A stretch of DNA of 64,000 bases from an uncultured Methylocystaceae bacterium (GCA_937870755.1 CALMZV010000018.1:1-64000); one strand, 5' to 3'; positions 43,167 through 53,285 are shown, counted from the first letter of the stretch. Made by a program: numbers and translations. Notes: generated by a model not told the origin, from the sequence alone.

Positions 43167-44152
43167 TGAGCGCGGGCCTTCGCATTCTCGCCGCAGGGCC
43201 GGGCGTGACGGTGCAGGACGCGGGACGGCGCGGGTATTTGCGCTACGGCGTGACGGCGGCAGGCCCCATGGACGAGTGGAGTTTTCGCATCGCCAATCGC
43301 GCGGCCGGCGCCCGGGAGGGCGCGGCGGCGCTGGAAATTTCCGTCGGTGGGATCGAGGCCACCGCGCAAGGCGCGCCGTTGCGGCTCGCCCTCGTCGGTG
43401 GCGAATTCAATGCGCGGCTCGACGGCGTCGCGCTGCCGACGGCCTGTGTCTTCTCGTTGCATCCCGGCGATCGGCTCGTCGTGCGCGCGGGCCCGCGCGG
43501 CGCGTGGGCCTATCTGGCTTTCGGCGGCGCGCTTGCTCTGCCGTCGACGCTCGGCTCTCTCTCCATGCATGCGCGCTCGGGCCTCGGTGGGACGGGCGTG
43601 CGCGCGGGCGATGTTCTGCCGCTCGCCGATGCGCAGCCCGGCCCGTCGCATCCGCTGGCGTTGCGCGGCGCGCCGCCGTCCTCGGCGCCTATCCGCGCGA
43701 TCCCGGGCCCGCAGGACGACTATTTCGACGTCGCGGCGCTGGCGGCGTTTTTCGACAGCGCGTGGACCGTGGCGGCGCGCAGCGACCGCATGGCCTATGC
43801 GTTGACGGGACCGCGCATCGCGCATGCGAAAGGGTTCAACATCGTTTCGGACGGTGTGGCCTTTGGCGCCATCCAGATCGCCGGCGAGCGGCAGCCGCTC
43901 GTGCTCATGGCCGACCGCGCGCCGACCGGCGGCTATCCGAAAATCGCCAATGTCGTCGCGGCGGATCTCGGACGGCTGGCCCAGATGCGACCGGGCGAAA
44001 CGGTGCGGTTTCGCCGCGCGAGCGTCGCGGAGGCGGTCGCGGCGTTGCGCGTCGCGCACGAGGCGGTCGCGGCGGGCGCCCATCCTTCGGCCGCGCTGTC
44101 CATGGACGCCCTGCTCAACGCCAATCTCATCAGCGGCGTGACGCGAGGATGA
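43166..44152 (+). CDS. pxpC: 5-oxoprolinase subunit C (allophanate hydrolase subunit 2-like)
   Basis: A 328-residue KipA/PxpC protein: GLRILAAGPGVTVQDAGRRGYLRYGV, GPMDEWSFRIANRAAG, LEISVGGIE, IRAIPGPQDDYF, and the C-terminal SDGVAFGAIQIAGERQPLVLMADRAPTGGYPKIANV. Completes the 5-oxoprolinase. ATG 43166 overlaps the pxpB stop. Last gene of the four-gene operon with the acyl-CoA ligase. Confidence 0.93.
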   Translation: MSAGLRILAAGPGVTVQDAGRRGYLRYGVTAAGPMDEWSFRIANRAAGAREGAAALEISVGGIEATAQGAPLRLALVGGEFNARLDGVALPTACVFSLHPGDRLVVRAGPRGAWAYLAFGGALALPSTLGSLSMHARSGLGGTGVRAGDVLPLADAQPGPSHPLALRGAPPSSAPIRAIPGPQDDYFDVAALAAFFDSAWTVAARSDRMAYALTGPRIAHAKGFNIVSDGVAFGAIQIAGERQPLVLMADRAPTGGYPKIANVVAADLGRLAQMRPGETVRFRRASVAEAVAALRVAHEAVAAGAHPSAALSMDALLNANLISGVTRG

Positions 44153-44161
44153 GCCGGCATT

Positions 44162-44177
44162 TTAACGTCGCGTTAAC
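44162..44177 (+). promoter_or_regulatory. CtrA box upstream of the unknown membrane coiled-coil gene
   Basis: TTAACGTCGCGTTAAC is an exact match to the CtrA full site TTAA-N7-TTAAC. It lies 47 bases before ATG 44224 and immediately after pxpC, in a strongly GC-rich setting where two TTAA words at this spacing are unlikely by chance. Confidence 0.7.
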
Positions 44178-44223
44178 CATCGGGTGGCGAAGGTTGGCGA
44201 CTGGCTCCAATCAGGCGACCGCC

Positions 44224-45060
44224 ATGGCCGCACCCGCTTCAAGAAACGCAACCCTGGCAACCTCCCGGCCTTCACAGGCCGCGGGCGGCGACAGGCAAGC
44301 CGCTTTGGCCGCGCTCGAAAAGCTGGCGAAGGCGGCGCAAACCGTCGCCACCGACGAGACGGCGTTGCGAGCCAGCGCGCCGCCCAAAGCCGCGGGTATT
44401 CGGGCGGGTCGCGTCGAAGCCGTCGCAGCTCTGTTCGCCGTGGGCGTCGCGGCCACGCTCGGCTTCACATTCGGTCCACACGTCCTTTCGGGCGAGGAGC
44501 CGCAACTGTCGGCGGCGGCATACGACGACGTCGCGCCGTGGAAGCCCGTCGTGACCGCCGCGACAGCCCCGCAGGCGAAGGTCGATCAATTGCAGCGCGA
44601 GGTGGACGGCCTGCGCGGCGCGTTGCGCCGGCAGTCGCAGGATTTTCAGAAAGAATTCCAGGCGCTGCGACGAGACATGGCGGAGGCGGCGACGCACGCG
44701 CCACGCCTTGCGGCGCAGTCGCAAAAGGATGGCGTCGCCGCGCTCGAAAAACAGGTTGCGCGCATCGACCGTCTCGAACGCCTGATGGCCGACCAGACGC
44801 CGACGGATGCGCCCAAAACGGCCGCCAGACCCGAAGGCGGCGTGACGAAGGCGATGCGCGCCACTCCGGTCCCGCCCGGCGGCTACGTGCTGCGACGGGT
44901 GGTCGACGGCGTCGCGCACGTGCAGTCCGAGCGCGGGCTGGAGCACGTGATCGTCGGCGACGTGCTGCCCGGCGCAGGACGCGTGCGGGCGATCGAGAAG
45001 CGCGACGGGCGCTGGCTCGTGTTCACCAAGAATGGCGTGATCGACCAGAACGACTATTGA
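44224..45060 (+). CDS. Membrane-anchored coiled-coil protein of unknown function, CtrA-type promoter
   Basis: A 278-residue protein. Residues 1-60 are Ala/Ser-rich and cytoplasmic, one hydrophobic segment (about 68-86, VAALFAVGVAATLGFTFG) anchors it, and residues about 118-190 form a coiled coil (KVDQLQREVDGLRGALRRQ...). A compact C-terminal domain follows (GGYVLRRVVDGVAHVQSERG...GDVLPGAGRVRAIEKRDG). I have seen similar C-terminal domains in other rhizobial hypothetical proteins, but no function is assigned. ATG 44224 is chosen over ATG 44149, because a transcript starting after the CtrA box would not contain the latter. CtrA control would suggest a cell-cycle or envelope role. Confidence 0.75.
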   Translation: MAAPASRNATLATSRPSQAAGGDRQAALAALEKLAKAAQTVATDETALRASAPPKAAGIRAGRVEAVAALFAVGVAATLGFTFGPHVLSGEEPQLSAAAYDDVAPWKPVVTAATAPQAKVDQLQREVDGLRGALRRQSQDFQKEFQALRRDMAEAATHAPRLAAQSQKDGVAALEKQVARIDRLERLMADQTPTDAPKTAARPEGGVTKAMRATPVPPGGYVLRRVVDGVAHVQSERGLEHVIVGDVLPGAGRVRAIEKRDGRWLVFTKNGVIDQNDY

Positions 45061-45064
45061 CGGG

Positions 45065-45481
45065 TCATTTCATCATCTGGCCGCGAATTTCGCCGCCCTT
45101 GTTCTTTTCCGTATGCACGTTGAAATACCAGTCGCCTTTGGCGAGATCGGCGGCCTGCGCCTGGGTGAGGGTCGCCTCGCCCGAGAACGGGCTCTTGTCG
45201 ATCTTGACCGTCACCACAGGCGGCGCGTTGGCGCCGGGAGCGGCGGGTCCGTGGAAATGTGCGGCCGTGACCGGTCCGGAAAGTCCCTTGTAGTCGCCTT
45301 TCCAGGACAATTTGCGGGTGGCGGTGTCGAACGTCGCCTGAATGTCGCCGGTCGCCTTGGAATCGTTGGGTGGGACTTCCGCCGCCGAAGACAATTTCGC
45401 CTTGTAGCTCATCATCTCTGCAGAGGCGGGGGATGCGGCGATCGCGAGGATGGCCGCCGCCAGTAAACGGGAAGCGCGCAT
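45065..45481 (-). CDS. Secreted CHRD-domain protein
   Basis: A 138-residue protein with a signal peptide (residues 1-22, ending SPASA) and a CHRD domain: YKAKLSSAAEVPPNDSKATG, ATFDTATRKLSWKGDYKGLSGPVTAAHFHGP, and the final WYFNVHTEKNKGGEIRGQM. CHRD modules were named from chordin; bacterial single-domain versions are exported and of unknown function. The motif HFHGP suggests metal binding. An excellent AAAGGAGGAG site fixes the start. Divergent from the rhodanese gene. Confidence 0.86.
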   Translation of the reverse strand: MRASRLLAAAILAIAASPASAEMMSYKAKLSSAAEVPPNDSKATGDIQATFDTATRKLSWKGDYKGLSGPVTAAHFHGPAAPGANAPPVVTVKIDKSPFSGEATLTQAQAADLAKGDWYFNVHTEKNKGGEIRGQMMK

Positions 45482-45613
45482 GGACTCCTCCTTTGTCCTG
45501 TAGATGAGGAGAAAACGGCGCGCCGGGCCGTAGGTTCCGCCAGGCGCCATCGTCCGGCCGGGTGGAATTGCAGCCGCTCCGATGCTATGTCGCGGCGACA
45601 GAGGAGTTACGCC

Positions 45614-46024
45614 ATGGACCGACGGACAGCGTTCAGCCGGATGATTGCGTGTGTTGGCGTCGCGGTCGGTTTGGTGCAGGCGCAAGCAGGAAAGGCCGGC
45701 GGCATGGTCACGATCGAGGATGTGACGCTCGATGAATTGAAGCGCGGCATGGCGGACGGATCGATCGTGCTCGTCGACGTGCGCGAACCGAACGAATGGG
45801 CGGCCGGGCGTATTCCGGGAGCGGTTTTCAATCCGCTGTCTTCGTTCGACGTGTCCAAACTCCCCAGTGCGCCGGGCAAGCGCGTGGTGCTGCAATGTCG
45901 TTCCGGCAATCGCTCCAAGACCGCGCTCGGCCTTGCGCAATCGGGCGGCCGCGCGGACGTGAAGGCGCATTTCGGCGGCGGCATGCTGGCCTGGCAGGGC
46001 GCGGGCGAACCGGTCGACCGCTAA
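45614..46024 (+). CDS. Exported rhodanese-domain protein
   Basis: A 136-residue protein: N-terminal hydrophobic signal (residues 1-29) with an Arg-Arg pair near the start, then a single rhodanese domain with active-site Cys95 in LQCRSGNRS, and LVDVREPNEWAAGRIPGA upstream of it. It is likely a periplasmic or membrane-attached sulfurtransferase. Whether Sec or Tat exports it cannot be settled: RRTAF only partly fits the Tat motif. ATG 45614 follows AGAGGAG and is better than the upstream frame opening at 45587. Confidence 0.85.
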   Translation: MDRRTAFSRMIACVGVAVGLVQAQAGKAGGMVTIEDVTLDELKRGMADGSIVLVDVREPNEWAAGRIPGAVFNPLSSFDVSKLPSAPGKRVVLQCRSGNRSKTALGLAQSGGRADVKAHFGGGMLAWQGAGEPVDR

Positions 46025-46027
46025 GAC

Positions 46028-47044
46028 CTAGATTTTCCGCTCCTTCAGCCCCGCCCAGAACCGCCTGCGGTCAGAGCGGCGCAGCACATCGACGGGGATC
46101 GTGCGGCCGATGCGGTCGGCGTCTAGCAGACGCACAAGGTCGTCCATGCCTCGCACCGGGCGTCCGTCGAGCGCGAGCACCATGTCGCCGGTCAGCAATC
46201 CCGCTTCATCGGCCGGCCCGCCGCGCTCGACGGCCGTGATGGCGGCGCCTGTCGCCTGTTCGAGCCCGAGACGAAGCGCGATCCGTCGCGGAACCGGCGC
46301 GGTGGCTGCGCCGACGCCGAGATGCGCCCTGCGCACCCGGCCGTGCCGCAGAATTTCGCCCAGCACGAATTGCGCGGTGTTGGCGGCGACCGCGAAGCAG
46401 ATGCCCTGCGCGCCCTGAATGACGGCGGTGTTGACGCCAATGACCTCGCCGGCGGCCGAACACAGCGGTCCGCCGGAGTTGCCGGGGTTGAGCGCGGCGT
46501 CTGTCTGGATGACATCCTCGATCATGCGGCCGTTGCGCGCCCGCAGCGACCGGCCGAGCGCGGAGACGATTCCGGCGGTGACGGTGGCGTCGAAGCCCAA
46601 TGGATTGCCGATGGCGATTGCGATCTGGCCGCGTCGGAGCGTGTGCGAATCGCCGAGCCGGGCATGCGGCAGTTTCTCGTTCTCCACGATGCGCAGCAGC
46701 GCGAGATCGGTGTCAGCGTCGGCGCCGAGAATCTGCGCGGTCAGGGCGCGTCCGTCGAGCATAGCGATCCCGGCGCGCCGGCCGGCGGCGACCACGTGGT
46801 CGTTCGTCAGAACGAGTCCGTCGGGCGAGACGATGACGCCGGAGCCCGAGCCGCGCTTGCGGCCTTCGCCGTCGCGCATGTCGATGCGCACCACGCTCGG
46901 GCCGACCGCGTCGACGACGCTTGCGACCGCGCGCGAGTAGGCGTCGAGCAGCGGCCCCTCGTCGGCAAGCGGACGCTCGCGCGCGGGCGCCTCGGGGGCG
47001 TCGTCGGCCTCGTCAAGCACGGACTCCAGGGGAAAATCGAGCAT
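46028..47044 (-). CDS. HtrA/DegP-like serine protease without signal peptide
   Basis: A 338-residue trypsin-like protease plus PDZ domain. Catalytic triad: His83 (LTNDHVV), Asp113 (DTDLALL), Ser190 (NPGNSGGPL). The PDZ domain covers about 235-325 (RIALRLGLEQATGAAITAVERGGPADEAGLLTGDMVLALDG). Classical DegP/DegQ have a signal peptide; here the first 45 residues are acidic and hydrophilic, so this should act in the cytoplasm unless the true start is elsewhere. Divergent from the binding-protein gene at 47157. Confidence 0.88.
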   Translation of the reverse strand: MLDFPLESVLDEADDAPEAPARERPLADEGPLLDAYSRAVASVVDAVGPSVVRIDMRDGEGRKRGSGSGVIVSPDGLVLTNDHVVAAGRRAGIAMLDGRALTAQILGADADTDLALLRIVENEKLPHARLGDSHTLRRGQIAIAIGNPLGFDATVTAGIVSALGRSLRARNGRMIEDVIQTDAALNPGNSGGPLCSAAGEVIGVNTAVIQGAQGICFAVAANTAQFVLGEILRHGRVRRAHLGVGAATAPVPRRIALRLGLEQATGAAITAVERGGPADEAGLLTGDMVLALDGRPVRGMDDLVRLLDADRIGRTIPVDVLRRSDRRRFWAGLKERKI

Positions 47045-47156
47045 GGACGCTCATATGGGCGCCGGCGCGGAGTCCTGCAACGCCGGTTGATATTGGACCG
47101 CTTTCGGTCGATGCTGGCCGGCGAAGCGGGCGCTTGACCTGCTCGGGGAGGAAACC

Positions 47157-48368
47157 ATGAAACTCGTCAAACGCGCCGTTGCGGCGCTGGGAATGGTGAC
47201 GCTTGGCATGGCGCCGGCGCTCGCCCAGAAAGCCTACGGGCCGGGCGTGACCGATACGGAGATCAAGTTCGGCAACACCATGCCCTACAGCGGGCCGGCC
47301 TCGTCGCTCGGCACGGTCGGCAAGATCATGGGCGCCTATTTCGACATGATCAACGAGAAGGGCGGAATCAACGGGCGCAAGCTCAACATGATTTCGCTCG
47401 ACGACGGATTCGCGCCGCCCAAGACCGTGGAAGCCGCCAAGCGGCTGGTGGAAAGCGATCAGGTGGCGTTCGTCTACGGCACGATGGGCACGGCGCCGTC
47501 ATCGGCCATCGCCAAATACCTCAACGGCGCGAAGGTGCCGCATGTGTTCCTGATCTCCTCCGCCGCCAAGTGGAACGATCCGAAGAACATGCCGTGGTCG
47601 ATCGCGCTGCCGTGGGCGCCGAACTATCCGACGGAAGCGGGCATCGATGTGCGCTATGCGCTCGCGAAGAATCCGGGCGCCAGGTTCGCGGTCCTCTACC
47701 AGAACGACGACGCCGGCAAGGAATATCTGCGCGGCGTGCGCGAGGCGCTGGGGGCGGACGCCGACAAGAAGATCGCGCTCGCATCCTCCTTTGAAGTGGT
47801 CGATCCAACGGTGGATTCTCAGATCGTGTCACTGGCGGCGACCAAGGCGGACGTGTTCCTCATCTACAGCGTCACGCCGCGCGCGTGCGCGCAGGCCATT
47901 CGCAAGGCCTGGGAGGTGGGCTGGCGGCCGCTGCGCTTCATTTCGTCGGGCTGCAACAATGTCGAGACGATCTTCAAGCCGGCGGGGCTCGACGCCTCGA
48001 AGGGGCTTCTGACGCTCGCCTCGCTCAAGCCGCTCGATCTCAACACGACGGATGCGGGCCTGCGCGGCTATATCGACTTCATGAAGGCGCGCGTGCCGGG
48101 CGTGGACGTCAACTATTCGTCCGGCCTCTATGCCTACATGAGCGCTGGCGCTCTGGTCGAACTGCTTAAGCAGTGCGGCGACAATCTCACGCGCGAAAAC
48201 ATCATGAAGCAGGCGGCCAATCTGAAGGGCGTGTCGCTGCCGCTGCTGATGCCCGGCATCACGCTCAACACGACGCCGGACGATTATTCACCGATCAAGG
48301 ACGGATACATGATGGAGTTCGACGGCGAGAAATTCGTTAAAATCAGCGAACTCCTGAAAGCGAAATAG
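47157..48368 (+). CDS. Branched-chain amino acid-type ABC substrate-binding protein (orphan)
   Basis: A 403-residue Peripla_BP_6 protein with signal peptide (residues 1-23, ending MAPALAQ). Mature start YGPGVTDTEIKFGNTMPYSGPASSLGTVG, then MINEKGGINGRKLNMISLDDGFAPPKT. It is a distant paralogue of the protein at 17101. No permease genes are adjacent; a strong terminator follows, so it is monocistronic. A good GGGAGG site precedes ATG 47157. Ligand unknown; next to an acyl-CoA dehydrogenase it may take up an aromatic or branched acid. Confidence 0.88.
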   Translation: MKLVKRAVAALGMVTLGMAPALAQKAYGPGVTDTEIKFGNTMPYSGPASSLGTVGKIMGAYFDMINEKGGINGRKLNMISLDDGFAPPKTVEAAKRLVESDQVAFVYGTMGTAPSSAIAKYLNGAKVPHVFLISSAAKWNDPKNMPWSIALPWAPNYPTEAGIDVRYALAKNPGARFAVLYQNDDAGKEYLRGVREALGADADKKIALASSFEVVDPTVDSQIVSLAATKADVFLIYSVTPRACAQAIRKAWEVGWRPLRFISSGCNNVETIFKPAGLDASKGLLTLASLKPLDLNTTDAGLRGYIDFMKARVPGVDVNYSSGLYAYMSAGALVELLKQCGDNLTRENIMKQAANLKGVSLPLLMPGITLNTTPDDYSPIKDGYMMEFDGEKFVKISELLKAK

Positions 48369-48383
48369 GCAGCAACGATAGCG

Positions 48384-48415
48384 GCCGGCCCGGGCGGCGT
48401 CCGGGCCGGCTTTTT
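48384..48415 (+). terminator. Intrinsic terminator after binding-protein gene
   Basis: Perfect 10-bp stem GCCGGCCCGG/CCGGGCCGGC, seven-base loop, five Ts. Confidence 0.92.
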
Positions 48416-48435
48416 CATGGACGGAAGGAAACAAA

Positions 48436-49749
48436 ATGGCGCAGGCGCGCAGCGAGAAGGTGGAAACCTACAAGGCCTTGCTCAACGACTTCATGGCCGA
48501 GCACATCTATCCGAACGAACGGCGCTTCTATCTCGAAGGCGAGCGGCTCGGGCCGTGGGCGGCCTATCCGATCGTCGAGGAACTGAAGCCGAAGGCGCGC
48601 GCACTCGGGCTGTGGAACCTGTTCATGTCCGATCCGCACCACGGCGCCGGGCTGTCGAACGCCGAATATGCGCCGCTGTGCGAGATCATGGGTCGCTCCC
48701 TGCTCGCGCCGGAAGTGTTCAACTGCTCGGCGCCGGACACCGGCAATATGGAGACGATCCATCGCTACGGCACGGAGGAGCAGAAGAAGAAGTGGCTCAC
48801 GCCGCTACTGAATGGCGAAATCCGCTCGGCCTTCGCCATGACGGAGCCGCTCGTCGCCTCCTCCGACGCCACGAACATTTCGTGCCAAGTGACGCGCGAC
48901 GGCGATCATTACGTCATCAACGGGCGCAAATGGTACACGACGGGTTCGACGCATCCCAACTGCCGCATCATGATCTTCATGGGCAAGACCTCGCCCGACA
49001 ATCCCAACCGCCACGCGCAGCAGTCGATGATCCTGACGCCGCGCGACACGCCCGGCATCACCGTGCTGCGGCCGCTGCCGGTGTTCGGCTTCTACGGCCT
49101 GCCGGATCGCGCGTCCGAAGTGCTGTTCGAAAACGTGCGCGTGCCGGTGTCCAACGTGCTGCTGGGCGAGGGCAGGGGGTTCGAGATTGCGCAGGGACGT
49201 CTCGGTCCGGGGCGCATTCATCACTGCATGCGGCTGATCGGCATGGCGGAGCGCATTCTCGAGCGCATGTGCCGGCGCGCCGAATTCCGCACGCCGTTCG
49301 GCAAGCCGCTCGCGGAACAGACCGTCACGCTCGAACGCATCGCGGAGGCGCGGATCGCCATCGAGCAATGCCGGCTGCTGACGATGAAGGCGGCCGAGAT
49401 GATGGACACGGTCGGCAACAAGGAAGCCAAACAGGAAATCGCGATGATCAAGGTCGCCGCGCCCGCCATGGCCGAGAAGATCGTGGACTGGGCGATTCAG
49501 GCGTTCGGCGGCGGCGGCTCCAACAACGATCATTTCCTGTCGATGGCCTACGCGGTCGCGCGCCTGCTGCGGCTGGCCGACGGTCCGGACGAAGTGCACC
49601 GCAATCAGATCGGACGCCTGGAGCTGAAACGCCATCGCAACACCGACGTGCGGCGCACGGGCGGCGGCGCCGATGTCCTGTCGATCGACGAAATCCGCCA
49701 CATGACGGCGAACGGCGCCTGGCCGCGGCCGGCCGGATGGAAGGAGTGA
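48436..49749 (+). CDS. Acyl-CoA dehydrogenase (long-type)
   Basis: A 437-residue acyl-CoA dehydrogenase related to the ACAD10/11-type group. [20 protein letters not shown] supplies the FAD/substrate loop, [21 protein letters not shown] the middle domain, and the C-terminal bundle includes [19 protein letters not shown]. It forms an enoyl-CoA and feeds ETF. Preceded by GGAAGG, only 20 bases after a terminator, so the promoter must overlap the upstream gene's end or transcription reads through. Confidence 0.9.
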   Translation: MAQARSEKVETYKALLNDFMAEHIYPNERRFYLEGERLGPWAAYPIVEELKPKARALGLWNLFMSDPHHGAGLSNAEYAPLCEIMGRSLLAPEVFNCSAPDTGNMETIHRYGTEEQKKKWLTPLLNGEIRSAFAMTEPLVASSDATNISCQVTRDGDHYVINGRKWYTTGSTHPNCRIMIFMGKTSPDNPNRHAQQSMILTPRDTPGITVLRPLPVFGFYGLPDRASEVLFENVRVPVSNVLLGEGRGFEIAQGRLGPGRIHHCMRLIGMAERILERMCRRAEFRTPFGKPLAEQTVTLERIAEARIAIEQCRLLTMKAAEMMDTVGNKEAKQEIAMIKVAAPAMAEKIVDWAIQAFGGGGSNNDHFLSMAYAVARLLRLADGPDEVHRNQIGRLELKRHRNTDVRRTGGGADVLSIDEIRHMTANGAWPRPAGWKE

Positions 49750-49776
49750 AGGGGCGCGGCCGCAAGAGCCCGCACC

Positions 49777-49802
49777 CTTTGCTTGCACGCATGCAAGCAA
49801 AG
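49777..49802. promoter_or_regulatory. Palindrome in the cytochrome c' promoter
   Basis: CTTTGCTTGCA and TGCAAGCAAAG form a perfect 11-bp inverted repeat around a CGCA loop, 43 bases before the cytochrome c' start. No T-run follows. A promoter TTGCAC (49783-49788), 18 bases, TCTAAT (49807-49812) would place the palindrome over the -35 box, the position of an operator. Confidence 0.6.
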
Positions 49803-49844
49803 CTCGTCTAATATGAAATTCCAGTTCGAAGAGGGAGATTTTGC

Positions 49845-50291
49845 ATGAAGAAGCTGGTCACGACCATTTTGGCCGCGACGGTTCTGGCCGCGGGCGCCGG
49901 TTTGAGCGTCGCAGCCGACAATCCGATTGTCGAACGTCAGAAAATTTTCAAAGGCTGGGGCGACGTCACGAAGCAGCCCGGCGCCGCCCTGAAAGGCGAG
50001 GCGAAATTCGACCTCGCCGCCGCGCAGGCCGCGCTGAAGGCCTATGCGACGGATTCGGCCAGGCTGGCGACGCTTTTCCCCGACAATTCGAAGACCGGCA
50101 ACGACACGGCCGCGCTGCCGAAAATCTGGCAGGAAAAGCCCAAGTTCGAAGCCATCTACAAGAAACTCGCCGAAGACGCCGGCAAGGCCTCCGCCGCAAT
50201 CAAGGACGAGGCGACGTTCAAGACCGAGTTCGGCAAGGTGCTCGGCAATTGCAAGGCTTGCCACGACGACTACCGCCAGAAAAAATCCTGA
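49845..50291 (+). CDS. Cytochrome c' (class II, four-helix)
   Basis: A 148-residue protein with a Sec signal peptide (residues 1-23, ending SVA) and a C-terminal heme site CKACH at 136-140, the arrangement of class II c-type cytochromes. Helical segments RQKIFKGWGDVTKQ, DLAAAQAALKAYAT and FKTEFGKVLGNCKACHDDYRQ are typical of c'/c556. Cytochromes c' bind NO or CO and may guard against nitrosative stress; c556 forms lack that property, and axial ligation cannot be told here. Start has GGGAG. Followed by a terminator, then cytochrome b561. Confidence 0.9.
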   Translation: MKKLVTTILAATVLAAGAGLSVAADNPIVERQKIFKGWGDVTKQPGAALKGEAKFDLAAAQAALKAYATDSARLATLFPDNSKTGNDTAALPKIWQEKPKFEAIYKKLAEDAGKASAAIKDEATFKTEFGKVLGNCKACHDDYRQKKS

Positions 50292-50306
50292 TCGGCGAAG
50301 CCGTTG

Positions 50307-50336
50307 CAAGGGCCGCTTCGGCGGCCCTTGTTTTTT
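50307..50336 (+). terminator. Intrinsic terminator after cytochrome c'
   Basis: Perfect 10-bp stem CAAGGGCCGC/GCGGCCCTTG, TTCG loop, six Ts. Some read-through into the b561 gene 28 bases later is likely. Confidence 0.93.
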
Positions 50337-50364
50337 GCAGAGTATGGTTTCTCGGAGAGCATGA

Positions 50365-51069
50365 ATGAGCGATGTTGCTGCGCCGCGCCAGCAGGTTCTC
50401 GCCTGGGACCTTCCGACGCGCGCGTTCAAATGGACGCTGGTCGCGCTCGTGTTCTTCGGCTGGCTGTCGAACGAGATCGGCCACGCGACGCCTGCGTGGC
50501 ACAAGTGGAACGGCTACGCGATTCTCGTTCTCGTCGTGTTTCGGCTGCTGTGGGGATTTTTCGGCGGCTCGACGGCGCGGTTCGCCAATTTCGTGCGCGG
50601 ACCCGGCGCCGCCATCGGTTATCTGCGCGACGCGCTGGCAGGTTCCGGCCCACGCTATCTCGGGCACAATCCGCTCGGCGCATGTATGGTGCTGGCGCTC
50701 ATCGCGATCGTCGGCGCGCAGGCTGCGACGGGTCTCTATGCGGCGGACGAGGACCGGCTCATTATTTCAGGACCTCTCGCCCGCACGGTCTCGGACGGTT
50801 GGGTCAATTTCGCCGCGCGTTGGCATCACCGCCTGTTCGATCTTCTGACAATCCTCATCGTCGTGCACGTCGCGGTCAATCTCTTCTATCAGTTCGTGAA
50901 GAGGGACCGGCTGATCAGCGCCATGGCGCGCGGCGTGAAGCCGGCGGACGATTTCGCCGATCACCGGGAAGCGCGCGCCGGCGCCCCGGCGGTCGCCGCT
51001 GCATGTCTTGCGGCCGCCATCGTCATCGTGTTCGGCGGCATGTTCGCGCTCGGCGGCAAGCCTTTCTGA
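50365..51069 (+). CDS. Cytochrome b561 family protein
   Basis: A 234-residue membrane protein of the bacterial cytochrome b561 / Ni-hydrogenase b-type family, four to five helices. Candidate heme-binding histidines lie in HATPAWHKWNGYAIL, YLGHNPLGACMVLAL, and RWHHRLFDLLTILIVVHVAVNL. It should pass electrons from the quinone pool or another donor to a periplasmic cytochrome; the neighbouring cytochrome c' is the natural candidate partner. Start ATG 50365 follows CGGAGAG. Confidence 0.88.
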   Translation: MSDVAAPRQQVLAWDLPTRAFKWTLVALVFFGWLSNEIGHATPAWHKWNGYAILVLVVFRLLWGFFGGSTARFANFVRGPGAAIGYLRDALAGSGPRYLGHNPLGACMVLALIAIVGAQAATGLYAADEDRLIISGPLARTVSDGWVNFAARWHHRLFDLLTILIVVHVAVNLFYQFVKRDRLISAMARGVKPADDFADHREARAGAPAVAAACLAAAIVIVFGGMFALGGKPF

Positions 51070-51098
51070 ACGGGCGCGCGTTCGCCGCGCGCCGCATC

Positions 51099-52565
<1,467 letters not shown>

Positions 52566-52709
52566 TTATAGCGCCGGTCGGGTTTTGGGTAGGGGGCGTG
52601 GGCGCCCGGGCGCATAACGCAAGCGGCGGCCTCCGGGCCGCCGTTCATGCGATCGAATTGTTCCCCGCCGCCGCGGTGGGAGAGGAAAAGGCGCCTGCGC
52701 CGGGCGGTG

Positions 52710-53111
52710 TCAGCCGGCCAGCAGATCCTCAATGGCCGCGCGCGCCTCGCTGGTCGCCTGTTCCAGCGCGCGCAGCGCTCCGGACGCGTCGCCCGCGGGC
52801 GTCGAAACGGCCTGTTCGTACCGTTCGGCGGCCGCGGCCACCGCCTTCGCCCCGACGGTGCGGGCGGAGCCCTTGAGCGTATGGGCGAGATCGGCGCGCC
52901 GCTTGGGGTCGGCGACCGCAGGGTCGGCCAGGCGGCCGATGATGTGGGCGGCCTGGCGATGGAAAAGCTGTAGCAGCTCGGATTCGAGCGCCCGGTCGCC
53001 CAGCGACTGGCGGGCGAGGTGGACGAGATCGAGCGTCAGCGCGGGCGTCGACCCGTGGTGGAAACGGTCCGCCGACATTGCAAGAGCGGGACTGGCCACT
53101 TCACCCTCCAT
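52710..53111 (-). CDS. Hpt (histidine phosphotransfer) domain protein
   Basis: A 133-residue protein with one Hpt four-helix bundle. The phospho-accepting His77 lies in DLAHTLKGSARTVGA, with the usual HxLKG(S/A) sequence. It would relay phosphate between a hybrid kinase and a response regulator; no partner gene is adjacent. ATG 53111 has GGGAG seven bases upstream and is preferred to ATG 53150. It is divergent from the GPR-like gene with a shared 250-base regulatory region. Confidence 0.85.
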   Translation of the reverse strand: MEGEVASPALAMSADRFHHGSTPALTLDLVHLARQSLGDRALESELLQLFHRQAAHIIGRLADPAVADPKRRADLAHTLKGSARTVGAKAVAAAAERYEQAVSTPAGDASGALRALEQATSEARAAIEDLLAG

Positions 53112-53285
53112 TCGGACGCTCCCGCCGGGGACGGGGCGTTGGGGCAGCATGGCGAGGGACGGTTGAAAAAGCGGTTGATGCGATCGGCGCGAGCGTCCGC
53201 TCTCCGATTATGGTGTAGCGAGCGTTAACGACGTTTGGACATTCCGGGGCTCGCTTGGTTTCCATCGAAATCGACGAGGGGTAGA

